Part shown: positions 37,318 through 45,345 of the stretch, piece after piece
How the letters are laid out: every line of letters starts with the position of its first letter
Numbering within the stretch: position 1 is the first letter of the stretch
Origin: Corallococcus sp. AS-1-6
Lineage (GTDB): Bacteria; Myxococcota; Myxococcia; Myxococcales; Myxococcaceae
Reading direction: 5' to 3'
DNA: 64,000 bases
NCBI RefSeq assembly: GCF_020037015.1
Contig: NZ_JAIQDE010000004.1
Coordinates: forward strand, 62,001-126,000
Made by a program: the position numbers and the translations under genes
Notes under the pieces: generated by a model
Seen by the model: only the letters and a program-made list of their open reading frames with translations
Told to the model about the DNA's origin: nothing
Database searches by the model: none

Positions 37318-38023
37318 CCCGGCCCCCGTCGCGCCCGCGCCCGCCGTCCGCGAGCGGCCCATCCTCTTCTCCGCGCCGATGGTGAAGGCGCTCCTCGCCG
37401 GCCGGAAGACGGTCACGCGGCGGCTCGTCAAGGAGCGCCACTTCCGGCCGGAGTTCCACCGGAGGTGTAGCGCTATCGGAGTGGCGGCTGCGCTGCGCGA
37501 GTTGGCGGTGCTCCCATGTCCCTTCGGCCAGCCCGGGGACCGGCTCTGGGTCCGGGAGACGTGGAGCCCGGACCATCGCGACGTCTACCCTTGCTACGAC
37601 TACGTGTACGCGGCCGACGGAAGGGTGAGCGACACCGACCGCCGCGAGCACATCAACGCCTGCACAGAAGCGAAGCGGGAACTCGGTGAGCGCGACTTCG
37701 AATGCCTCGCCTGCGCGCGCTTCCGGTGGCGTCCCTCCATCCACATGCCGCGTCGGGCCTCGCGCCTGACGCTGGAGGTGGTGTCCGTCCGCGCCGAGCG
37801 GCTGCACGACATCACCGAGGAGGACGCGAAGGCGGAGGGTGCTAAGCCCATCGGCATCACCTTCCGGGATGAGGCACGCGGCACGCGCATCGTCCCGAGC
37901 CTCGGCGGCCCCTACCGCGACGGCTTCCGCATCCTCTGGGAGTCCATCAACGGCGCCGAGTCCTGGGACGTCAATCCCTGGGTCTGGCGCGTGGAGTTCT
38001 GCTTCCTGTCCGCCACGAAGTAG
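37310..38023 (+). CDS. phage ASCH-like protein
   Basis: Starting at GTG 37,310, the 237-residue protein has the layout of a widespread phage family: RPILFSAPMVKALLAGRKTVTRR, PCPFGQPGDRLWVRETW, WRPSIHMPRRASRLTLEVVSV, DITEEDAKAEG, and FRILWESING...SWDVNPWVWRVEF. The fold belongs to the ASCH/PUA-like group that binds nucleic acid or modified bases. The precise role in phages is unknown. It is first of the clear early genes. Confidence 0.75.
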   Translation: MGSPAPVAPAPAVRERPILFSAPMVKALLAGRKTVTRRLVKERHFRPEFHRRCSAIGVAAALRELAVLPCPFGQPGDRLWVRETWSPDHRDVYPCYDYVYAADGRVSDTDRREHINACTEAKRELGERDFECLACARFRWRPSIHMPRRASRLTLEVVSVRAERLHDITEEDAKAEGAKPIGITFRDEARGTRIVPSLGGPYRDGFRILWESINGAESWDVNPWVWRVEFCFLSATK

Positions 38024-38208
38024 CAGCACCATCACCACGCGCCTCGGCCCGGTGAGGGCCTGACGGCAGCACCCGCCTCCGGGCGGTCCCTCTGCTCCGG
38101 CAGTTGGAGCACGGCACGCAGTCCCCCGCGCGAGCGCAGCAGCAGCGCAGCCGGGTCTCCACCCCAGCCCGTCACAGGGCCGCGCCACGTGCGCGAGGGA
38201 GACGTGCC

Positions 38209-38583
38209 ATGTCGAGGAAGAGGGGCGCCCGCTCGGCGCCGCGCAGCACCAGCAGCACGACGGCAACCGAGGGCGTGGCGCTCGTCCGCGCCGCCTTCTA
38301 CGACGAACTGGCGAGGGCCGCGCACGACGTGTGCGACGCGCTCGGGGTGGAGGCCAAGTCACCGGGCCGCGACGCGATGACTCGCCTCCTTGAAGCGCAG
38401 GACGCGGTGGTCACGACCGAGGCCAGGAACGAAGCGGAGTTGAAGTCCCTCCGGCAGCAGCTCGCCACCGTGCAGGCCCTGGTGCGCGGCGCGGCCGAGG
38501 CCTTCGACGGCACTCCCACGGGCCAGGTGCTGGACGGGCTGCTGCTCCAGATGCAGGCCGTCACGAAGGGCGGTGCCCGGTGA
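38209..38583 (+). CDS. small helical prophage protein (124 aa)
   Basis: The ATG at 38,209 follows GAGGGAGACGTGCC. The N-terminus is Ser/Arg/Thr-rich; the rest is predicted helix with heptad-like leucines (AELKSLRQQLATVQALVRGAAEAFDG, VLDGLLLQMQAV), probably a short coiled coil. It overlaps the next gene by 4 bp (GTGA). No family was recognised. The 185 bp upstream (38,024-38,208) hold no gene. Confidence 0.6.
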   Translation: MSRKRGARSAPRSTSSTTATEGVALVRAAFYDELARAAHDVCDALGVEAKSPGRDAMTRLLEAQDAVVTTEARNEAELKSLRQQLATVQALVRGAAEAFDGTPTGQVLDGLLLQMQAVTKGGAR

Positions 38584-39425
38584 GCGGCACCGATACGGAG
38601 AAGCTGGCGGCCATCCGCGCGCGGCATGCCGCTGCGAGCCGGGGCCCGTGGCGCTGGTTCGGCTACCTGCGGACGCGCGAGGTGAGCCTGGAGGGAGGCC
38701 GCGACACCGTCATGGACTTCACTCGTTGGGGTATGTCCGGTGCGCAGCCGCGCTGGTCGGTGAAGGGGATCCTCGAAAAGCTGGCCGACCTCGTCGTGCC
38801 CGACACGACGCCGGGGCGCGGCCGCGTCACCGACATCAACCACCCGGACGCGCGCTTCATCGCGGCGTCTTGGGAGGACGTGCGGGACCTGCTCGGCATG
38901 GTGGATGCGCTCCAGCAGTCGCTGCGGGAGGAGCGCGAGGCGCGCGATGCCGACGGGAAGAACCTGGAGGGCAAGCTCGCGGAGTCGCTGGCGCGCATCA
39001 ACCAACTGACGCGCGAGCGCGACAGCGAGATGGAGGAGCGTTGGAAGGTGTCCGAGGTGAAGCGCCAGCAAGAGGCGCGCGCCGAGGCTGCCGAATCCCA
39101 GCGCGACGCCCTCCAGGCCTTCGCGGTGGCCTTCGCCGCCACCGCCGAGGCTGCCGTCGCCCACCACCGCCGGCCCAAGACGGGGATGCAGGTGTCCTTC
39201 CACGGCGACTTCGCGGGCGCCTCCCCGTCTGTGATTGGCCGCTTGGAGTGGTGGGCGAAGCGCGCTCGGGAGGCGCTGACCGCGGCAGCGACCGCCACCT
39301 GTGCCCCCGCGTCCGAGCGCGCGGAGTGGAGCACCGCCGAGGCTCCCACCACGCCCCAGCAGCACGGCTGCCCCATGGGCGACGTCTGCCCCGTCTGCGA
39401 TGAGCCGGAGGTGTCCCGTGGTTGA
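38580..39425 (+). CDS. phage protein with Ea22-like start and coiled coil
   Basis: The 281-residue protein (GTG start) opens EKLAAIRARHAAASRGPWRWFG, similar to the IRARxxAATPGPW opening of Ead/Ea22-like phage proteins. VTDINHPDARFIAASWEDVRDLL follows. Then come a coiled coil (about 110-175, REEREARDADGKNLEGKLAE) and a Cys cluster at the end (GCPMGDVCPVCDEPE). Role unknown; such genes sit in early accessory regions. Confidence 0.65.
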   Translation: MSGTDTEKLAAIRARHAAASRGPWRWFGYLRTREVSLEGGRDTVMDFTRWGMSGAQPRWSVKGILEKLADLVVPDTTPGRGRVTDINHPDARFIAASWEDVRDLLGMVDALQQSLREEREARDADGKNLEGKLAESLARINQLTRERDSEMEERWKVSEVKRQQEARAEAAESQRDALQAFAVAFAATAEAAVAHHRRPKTGMQVSFHGDFAGASPSVIGRLEWWAKRAREALTAAATATCAPASERAEWSTAEAPTTPQQHGCPMGDVCPVCDEPEVSRG

Positions 39426-41034
39426 GCCCTGTCGAATTGCTCTCGTAGGCTGCGGCAAGGCGAAGCTGAGGCACAGCGCCCCCGCGCGCGACCTCTACAC
39501 GGGCAACCTCTTCCGCGCGCACCTGGCCGAGGCCGAGGCCATGACGCCGCACGTCTACGTGCTGTCGGCCCTCCACGGCTTGCTCCCGCTGGACGAGAAG
39601 GTGGCGCCCTACGACGTCACCCTCCGCGGCATGCTGGACGAGAAGCGCGCTGCCTGGGGACGGCAGGTGGTGGACGCGCTCGTGCGCCTCTACCCGGCCG
39701 GTGCCGTTGAGCTCATCGTCTACGCGGGTCGTGCGTACGCGGAGCCCATCCAGGACGCGCTCGCAGCCGTGCCGCATGAAGGGTGGACGCTCGTGGAGCC
39801 GCTCAAGGGCGCCACCCAGGGCGCGCGCCTGCGCATCCTCGCGGAGGCGAGCCGGATGCGCGTGGCGGCGCGGGCTCCGCTGCGCCTGCCCGCGCTGGAG
39901 GTGGAGCAGCCCTCCGGCCGGCGCCTCTACCTCTTCGCGGTGGACGGCAAGCAGGTGCCCTCCTTCGCCACTGTATCTCGCGTGCGTCGCACCGAAGGCG
40001 TCCTGGAGGGCTACCAGCGCCCCGAGGTGCTCGCCCACGTGACGGCCATCCGCGAGTACATGGAGAGCGCGGGAGCCCTGGTGCCCAACGCCGTGGTTCT
40101 TGCCTTCGACTCGCGCGTGCGCTTCGAGGCGCTGCCCGGGGAAGGGGAGGGCGCCCGCCACGGGCACCTCGTCATCCCGCGCGCCACCGCGCCGGACGCA
40201 CCGGACGCTCCGGGCTTCATCGTGGACGGCCAGCAGCGCCTGGCCGCCGTGCGTGACGCGGCGGTGAGGGCCTTCCCGTTGGCGTGCACCGGCTTCGTCG
40301 CGGAGACGGTCGGCCAGCAGGCCGAGCAGTTCATCCTGGTCAACTCCACGAAGCCCCTACCCAAGGGGCTCATCCACGAACTGCTGCCCAGCACGACGGC
40401 GGCGCTGCCAGCAGCACTGGAGCGCAAGCGCCTGCCGGCGCAGATCCTGGCCCGCCTCAACCTGGATGAGGGCAGCAGTCTGCGCGGCCTCGTCATCACC
40501 CAGACGTGCCCGCGCTCCACCGGGAAGACTGGAGGGAAGCACTTCAGCGCCGTCATCAAGGACACGTCCCTGCTGTCCGCGCTGGAGGACTCCCTCGCGG
40601 ACGGCACCCTCTACGACTTGGAGCGCACGGGCGCGGGCGTCGACGCCATGGTGTCGCGCGTGTCCGCGTGGTGGGCCGCCGTCGCCAGCACCTGGCCGGA
40701 CGCCTGGGCCCGGCAGCCCAAGGAGTCGCGCCTTTCGCACGGCGCGGGGGTGCGCGCCCTATCTCTTCTCATGGACGCCGCCTGCCACTTCCTCGCGCAG
40801 GAGGGCAACGCCACGCCCATCCAGGGCGACTTCGAGCGCGAGCTCGCGCTGGTGCGCGACGCCTGCGCCTGGATGTCCGGCACCTGGGCTTTCCCCTCCG
40901 GCACGCGCCGGTGGAACGAGTTGCAGAACACCCCCAAGGAGGTGGCCCTTCTCGCGCAGCACCTGGGCGCCATCTACCGCGAGCGCCGCGCGGCGAAACC
41001 CCAGCGGCGCACCCGAAAGGCTGGTGCCGTATGA
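39418..41034 (+). CDS. DUF6884-like domain fused to a DGQHR (DndB-like) domain
   Basis: From GTG 39,418 the protein has 538 residues. Residues 1-140 (RIALVGCGKAKL, ARDLYTGNLFRAHLAEAEA, VYVLSALHGLLPLDEKV, GAVELIVYAGRAYAEPI) match the DUF6884/YaaA-like pattern. Residues about 160-538 contain GFIVDGQQRLAAVRDA (about 264-279), the signature of DGQHR proteins, then FILVNSTKPLPKGLIHELLP. DGQHR proteins (DndB, DpdB) are linked to phosphorothioate or 7-deazaguanine DNA modification. Next to two methyltransferase genes, a DNA-modification role is plausible but not shown. Confidence 0.7.
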   Translation: MVEPCRIALVGCGKAKLRHSAPARDLYTGNLFRAHLAEAEAMTPHVYVLSALHGLLPLDEKVAPYDVTLRGMLDEKRAAWGRQVVDALVRLYPAGAVELIVYAGRAYAEPIQDALAAVPHEGWTLVEPLKGATQGARLRILAEASRMRVAARAPLRLPALEVEQPSGRRLYLFAVDGKQVPSFATVSRVRRTEGVLEGYQRPEVLAHVTAIREYMESAGALVPNAVVLAFDSRVRFEALPGEGEGARHGHLVIPRATAPDAPDAPGFIVDGQQRLAAVRDAAVRAFPLACTGFVAETVGQQAEQFILVNSTKPLPKGLIHELLPSTTAALPAALERKRLPAQILARLNLDEGSSLRGLVITQTCPRSTGKTGGKHFSAVIKDTSLLSALEDSLADGTLYDLERTGAGVDAMVSRVSAWWAAVASTWPDAWARQPKESRLSHGAGVRALSLLMDAACHFLAQEGNATPIQGDFERELALVRDACAWMSGTWAFPSGTRRWNELQNTPKEVALLAQHLGAIYRERRAAKPQRRTRKAGAV

Positions 41035-41348
41035 GCTGCCCCAAGCCCCCGCGCACGGACCGGGGCGGTGCCCCGAACGTCGTCACCACCGAGCGCCAGG
41101 ACGACGTCCTCGCCTTCATCGCGCAGCACCTGCAGGAGCGCGGCTTCGCGCCCACCAGCCGGGACATCAGCGAGCACTTCGGCTGGGCCAGTCATACGGC
41201 CGCCGTCTGTCACCTGGACGCGCTCAAGGCCAAGCACCTCGTCACCTGGGTGCCGGACGTGGCGCGCACCCTCCAGCTCACCGAGGCGGGACGGGACATC
41301 GTCGCGCGCCGGCAGGCCCAGCAGCAGGCGGTGGCGCGCCATGCGTGA
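41031..41348 (+). CDS. LexA-type winged-helix protein without peptidase domain
   Basis: The 105-residue product contains TERQDDVLAFIAQHLQERGF, APTSRDISEHFGWASHTA and HLDALKAKHLV, closely following the LexA N-terminal DNA-binding domain (TxRQxxVLxFI...PTxREI...HLxAL). It ends before any Ser-Lys autopeptidase domain. It could compete with host LexA or act as a stand-alone phage regulator. The start ATG overlaps the previous stop (ATGA) and begins with the early start word ATGAGCTGC. Confidence 0.75.
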   Translation: MSCPKPPRTDRGGAPNVVTTERQDDVLAFIAQHLQERGFAPTSRDISEHFGWASHTAAVCHLDALKAKHLVTWVPDVARTLQLTEAGRDIVARRQAQQQAVARHA

Positions 41349-41565
41349 CGCCGCCCTCCTCATCACCGCGGTGGCGCTCTTCGCCGCCGCGTACCTGGTG
41401 CGCGGCTCCGCGTGGTGGTGGCTCGCCGCTGCCGCCTACGTGGCATGCGTCACCGCCTTCTGGCTGCGCGTCTGGCGTCGCCGTCCTCAGCCCGAGTCCA
41501 CCCCGGCCGCACTCCACCTGCGGCTCGTCGTCGACAACACCCGCTGCACCCGGAGCCGTCCATGA
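41341..41565 (+). CDS. small two-helix membrane protein (74 aa)
   Basis: Two hydrophobic stretches (about 3-20 ALLITAVALFAAAYLV and 24-44 WWWLAAAAYVACVTAFWL) are followed by a basic cytoplasmic-type tail (RVWRRRP). It overlaps both neighbours. No family was recognised; it could be an early membrane-acting accessory protein. Confidence 0.6.
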   Translation: MRDAALLITAVALFAAAYLVRGSAWWWLAAAAYVACVTAFWLRVWRRRPQPESTPAALHLRLVVDNTRCTRSRP

Positions 41566-43523
41566 GCTGCATTCAGGAGCACGAGTTCACCGTCGGGTAC
41601 CTCTTCTGCGGCGCGGGTGTGGGTGCATACGGCGCGGACTGCGCTCAGGTGGAGGTGGATGGTCACCGCGCCACCGTCCGCAACGTGGGCGGCATCGACT
41701 TCGAGCAGGAGCGCTGCGACACCTTCACGAAACTGACGGGCGCGAAGTCCCTCTGCGCGGACATCGGCCGCATGCGCCCGCGCGAGCTGCGCGCCTTCTT
41801 CGGCGAGCGCGCGCCCTACTTCATGAAGTGGAGCCCGCCGTGCAAGGGAGCCAGCCGGCTCACCTCGAAGGAGCGCGCCGCGACGAAGAAGTACCAGGAC
41901 ATGAACCGTCTCGCGGTGAAGGCCGCGCGCAAGGTGCTGGCCGCGTGGCAGGGCGACGAGCGGCCCGTCATGGTCGTCATTGAGAACGTGCCGGCGTATC
42001 GGCACCGCTGCCCGGAGAACCTCGCGGAGGTGCTGCGCCTGGGCCGCCGCGCGGGCTACGAGGTGTCCGTCGTTGAGCACGACCTGGGCGAGGAAGCCGG
42101 GCTTGCCCAGCACCGCACGCGCCTCACCATCGGCTGGCGCGACACGAAGCGCTGCCCGGTGCCGGTGGCGATGCCCAGCAAGAAGCGCCTGCGCGGCGTG
42201 GGGGAGGTGCTCGGGCCGCTGCCCTTCCCGGACGACCCGCGCGCGGGGAAGCACCACAAGCTGCCACGCATCGAGTGGCTGAACGCGGTGCGTTTGGCGC
42301 TCGTCCCTCCGGGCGGGGACTGGAGGGACCTGCCGCCCCGCGGCGGCGTGGTGGCGTGGCTGGAGGCGCGCGGGCTGTGGCCGGCCGGCGTGGACACGGG
42401 CCCCTTCCGCGACCTGGTGGAGGAGCAGCTCGGCACGCCCGTGCAGCAGGGCCAGCAGCGCCGCGAGGTGCATCGTCGGCACCCGGTGCAGGCCTGGGCA
42501 GAGCCGGCGCCGACGGTGGCCGGACCCGGGGGCGCGGGGTTGTGCGCGGTCGAGGACCCGCGTCCCCTGGATGCGCTCGGGCTCGGGCATTCCCCGCGAC
42601 GCGGCGCGGAGGGCGTGACGGCCTGGGACGGGCCGGCGCCCACGGTGCGCGGTGTGGCCCGGCATGACAACGGCGGAGCGGCCGTGGCCGACCCACGCCC
42701 CCTGGACGGCATCGCCATGGGGACGGACAACCCGCTGCGCCACCGGAACAAGTACGCGGTGACGGGATGGGGCAGCCCGTCGGGCACGGTGACGGCCGCC
42801 TCGCGTCCCGGCAGCGGTGCCCCGTCAGTGGCGGACCAGCGCGTCCTGGAGCTCGTCGGCCTGGGCCAGACGGCCACGGGCGCGGGCACCTACGCGGGCC
42901 GCCCCGGCCTCTTCGGCGTCATGGACGAGCGCGCCCCGGCGCCCACGGTCTCCGGCTCCGCGGCGGTGAGCAGCAGCAACACGCCGGCCGCGCTCGCGGA
43001 CTCGCGCGCGGCGGCGGCGCTCGACGCGCTGGGCGTCGGGCCCACCTGCCGCAACGGCTTCTACGGCGTGCTGGAGTGGGACGCGCCCGCGCGCACCGTG
43101 ACGGGCAGCCTCCAGGTGGACAACGGCTCCGCAGCCATCGCGGACCCGCGCCCCGCGCCACGGCCCGTCATCAGCATCCACCTGGCGCTGGCGCTGCTCG
43201 CGGAGGGCTGGGAGCCGCCGAAGGGAGCGCTGGCGCCGGCTATCCTCTCCCCGCTGTCGGGCTGCTGGCACCGGCCACTCACGACGCTGGAGTTGGCCGT
43301 CCTCCAGGGACTGCCGCCGGTGGTGGATGGGCAGCCGCTGGAGTTCGTCTCCTCCAGCGACGCGCGCGTGCGCAGCATGGTGGGCGACGGCATCCCTGCG
43401 GGTGGTGCCCTCGTGTGGCAGGAGGAGCAACTCCTCGCCGCGCTCAAGTCGAAGCTGGGCCACGGCTGGTCGCTGGTGAGCGACTTCTGGTTCCGCCCGG
43501 GCTTTGAGGGGTACGCGGCATGA
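41562..43523 (+). CDS. DNA C5-cytosine methyltransferase with repeated target-region modules
   Basis: The 653-residue enzyme has FCGAGVG near the N-terminus, catalytic Cys94 in SPPCKGASR, ENV at 141-143 and QHRTR at 183-187, in the C5-methyltransferase order. The region after residue 305 contains five copies of a unit reading W-x-x-P-A-P-T-V...A-D-P-R (starting near 311, 354, 402, 453 and 505), each about 45-50 residues apart. The closing motif LTTLELAVLQGLPP...SMVGDGIPAG lies at the end. Typical phage enzymes are 300-450 residues, so the repeats account for the length. It probably protects phage DNA from host restriction. Confidence 0.85.
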   Translation: MSCIQEHEFTVGYLFCGAGVGAYGADCAQVEVDGHRATVRNVGGIDFEQERCDTFTKLTGAKSLCADIGRMRPRELRAFFGERAPYFMKWSPPCKGASRLTSKERAATKKYQDMNRLAVKAARKVLAAWQGDERPVMVVIENVPAYRHRCPENLAEVLRLGRRAGYEVSVVEHDLGEEAGLAQHRTRLTIGWRDTKRCPVPVAMPSKKRLRGVGEVLGPLPFPDDPRAGKHHKLPRIEWLNAVRLALVPPGGDWRDLPPRGGVVAWLEARGLWPAGVDTGPFRDLVEEQLGTPVQQGQQRREVHRRHPVQAWAEPAPTVAGPGGAGLCAVEDPRPLDALGLGHSPRRGAEGVTAWDGPAPTVRGVARHDNGGAAVADPRPLDGIAMGTDNPLRHRNKYAVTGWGSPSGTVTAASRPGSGAPSVADQRVLELVGLGQTATGAGTYAGRPGLFGVMDERAPAPTVSGSAAVSSSNTPAALADSRAAAALDALGVGPTCRNGFYGVLEWDAPARTVTGSLQVDNGSAAIADPRPAPRPVISIHLALALLAEGWEPPKGALAPAILSPLSGCWHRPLTTLELAVLQGLPPVVDGQPLEFVSSSDARVRSMVGDGIPAGGALVWQEEQLLAALKSKLGHGWSLVSDFWFRPGFEGYAA

Positions 43524-44440
43524 CCTGCCCGCCCCCCACCATCGACAGCGTCCTCTCAGGGCGCGCGGACTGGGCGCTAGTCCACGGCCGCGCCGAGGAC
43601 ATTCTCCCGCACCTGCCCCGGCGCGCGGTGGCTCACGTCCTGACGGATCCGCCGTACTCGCCTGCGGTTCACCGGCTCCAGCGACGGATGAAGCTCGGCT
43701 CCGGCAGCAAGAACTCCGCGACCGGCACCCATCGCGTCGCGTTTGCGCCCCTGGGGTTCGACGCCCTCACACCGGAGCTCCGCCGCCTGTGCGGCGTGCA
43801 CCTCCCCCGCGTGGCCCAGCGGTGGCTCGTCGTGAAGTGCGACGCCGAAGGCCAGGCCGCGTGGCAGGCGGAACTGGAGCGCGCGGGGGCCCGCCACGTC
43901 CGGGTGGGCGTCTGGCACAAGCTGGGCGCCCAGCCGCAGTTGTCCGGGGACCGGCCCGCCGTTGGGCACGAGGCCTTCGAGGTGGCGCACGTCCGCGGGG
44001 AGCGCCTGCGCTGGAATGGCGGCGGCCACCACGCCGTCTGGACGCATCCCATCGCTACCGGGGAGCGGATCCACACCACCCAGACGCCCGTGTCCCTCTG
44101 GATGGAGTTGGTGGCCCAGTTCACGGAGCCGGGCGAGCTCATCCTCGACCCCTTCGCCGGCAGTGGCAGCCTGGGCGTCGCCTGCCTCCGCCTGGGCCGC
44201 CGCTACCTGGGCGTCGAGATGCAGGCCCACTACGCCGACGCGGCCCGGGGCTGGCTGGCGGCGGAGGCGCAGGGGCTGTCGCTGAGCGCGGCCCGCTCCG
44301 GGCAGATGGGACTCTTTGCCGGCGCCACGGACGTCCATGACGTGTCCGGCGGACGTCCGCCGGACGTCCGCCGGACGCTCGCGGACGCGAAGCGGGACGT
44401 CACCAACCACCGGGGCGCTGCCCCCCACGAGGAGGCGTAG
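43520..44440 (+). CDS. DNA N6-adenine/N4-cytosine methyltransferase
   Basis: The 306-residue protein has motif IV DPPY (43-46, VLTDPPYSPAV) and motif I later, in ILDPFAGSGSLGVACLRLGRRYLGVE (about 208-232). This is the beta-class order. The middle has WHKLGAQPQLSGDRPAVGHE. The start word is ATGACCTGC, overlapping the previous stop. The last about 40 residues (after GLFAG) are low-complexity and encode part of the GGACGTCC array. Amino versus cytosine specificity cannot be read. Confidence 0.85.
   Translation: MTCPPPTIDSVLSGRADWALVHGRAEDILPHLPRRAVAHVLTDPPYSPAVHRLQRRMKLGSGSKNSATGTHRVAFAPLGFDALTPELRRLCGVHLPRVAQRWLVVKCDAEGQAAWQAELERAGARHVRVGVWHKLGAQPQLSGDRPAVGHEAFEVAHVRGERLRWNGGGHHAVWTHPIATGERIHTTQTPVSLWMELVAQFTEPGELILDPFAGSGSLGVACLRLGRRYLGVEMQAHYADAARGWLAAEAQGLSLSAARSGQMGLFAGATDVHDVSGGRPPDVRRTLADAKRDVTNHRGAAPHEEA
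44329..44377. repeat. GGACGTCC array, left cluster (possible replication iterons)
   Basis: The palindrome GGACGTCC begins at 44,329, 44,351 and 44,362, with a degenerate copy at 44,373. The spacings are 22, 11 and 11 bp, so the sites share one face of the helix. The period is not a multiple of three, so it is not a by-product of a repeated peptide. It ends 66 bp before the replication gene. Confidence 0.55.
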
Positions 44441-44442
44441 CC

Positions 44443-45345
44443 GTGGCCTGCCTACCCTGGTTCAAGTTGCCCACCGCGTTGCCGTCGGACCCGCGCGTCC
44501 GGGCCCTGGAGCGCGCCGTCGGCCCGGCTGCCCTCGCCTACCTCGTTCGCCTCCGCGCCTGGCTGGCCTCGTACGCCCCCAGCGGCAGGTACTCCGGGCC
44601 CGAGCCCGTCCACGCCCTGGAGCGCGGGTGCGAATGGGGCGGCGAGGAGGGGGCCCTCGTGGAAGCCCTCGTACATGCTGGGCTTCTTGCTCGCGAAGGC
44701 GAGGCCCTCGTCGACTTGGAGTGGGCCGAGGAGCAGGCGGTCCACGCAGAGCGGGCCGCCTCCGAGGCCGCCCGGAAGCGGGCTGCTCGCGCTGCGAAGA
44801 AGGCTGCGGCGGACTCCGCGGCCCGGGCCAACGTCCCCGCCGCGTCCGCAGGACGTCCGGCGGACGTCCTGCCGCAGTCCCACGGACGTCCCACCGCTGT
44901 CCCGCCTGAGAAGGAGATAGAGAAGGAGAGGGAGACAGAGAAGAAGCAACCCCCTCACGCGCGCGAGGGCGAGCAGGCGCAGTCGCTGGGCCAGCAGGAT
45001 CTACTGCCCCACGAGCCCCCGCCCAGCACGGAGCCGGCGCTGGGGGATCTGCTCGACGCCGACTTCCAGGCGCTGCGCGGGGCCGAGTACCGGCGGGACC
45101 GGAGCGACCCGGCGGCCATGGGCGAGCTCCTCGCCCGGGGTGCCCCGGCGGAGATCCGCCGCCGGTGGCGCATCGGCATCGCCGTCACCGGGTACGGGCG
45201 CTGCTCGAAGTGGGCCGATCTCGTGCGCTTCTGGAACGACCACGCGACGGCGCCGCCTGAGCGCTCTGGGGCCCGGCCCGGGAAGCCCCCCGCCCGCTCC
45301 CTCAACCGTGACGACTACCGCGAAGGCCCCGTGGAGGCCCTGTGA
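44443..45345 (+). CDS. phage replication organiser-like protein
   Basis: The 300-residue protein begins MACLPWFKLPTALPSDPRVRALERAVG and continues with a winged-helix-like segment (LVEALVHAGLLAREGEALVDLEWAEEQ), as in phage replisome organisers with DUF4373-like N-termini. A disordered Ala/Lys/Pro/Glu-rich linker (about 105-190) follows. The C-terminal part reads DADFQALRGAEYRRDR and WRIGIAVTGYGRCSKWADLVRFW. It precedes a DnaC-like helicase-loader gene with a 4-bp overlap, the usual phage replication pair. The linker DNA contains the second GGACGTCC cluster, recalling phage origins inside initiator genes. Confidence 0.7.
   Translation: MACLPWFKLPTALPSDPRVRALERAVGPAALAYLVRLRAWLASYAPSGRYSGPEPVHALERGCEWGGEEGALVEALVHAGLLAREGEALVDLEWAEEQAVHAERAASEAARKRAARAAKKAAADSAARANVPAASAGRPADVLPQSHGRPTAVPPEKEIEKERETEKKQPPHAREGEQAQSLGQQDLLPHEPPPSTEPALGDLLDADFQALRGAEYRRDRSDPAAMGELLARGAPAEIRRRWRIGIAVTGYGRCSKWADLVRFWNDHATAPPERSGARPGKPPARSLNRDDYREGPVEAL
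44851..44891. repeat. GGACGTCC array, right cluster (possible replication iterons)
   Basis: GGACGTCC begins at 44,851, 44,862 and 44,884 (spacings 11 and 22 bp), a mirror image of the 22/11 spacing of the left cluster at 44,329-44,369. It lies inside the disordered linker of the replication organiser gene. Confidence 0.55.
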
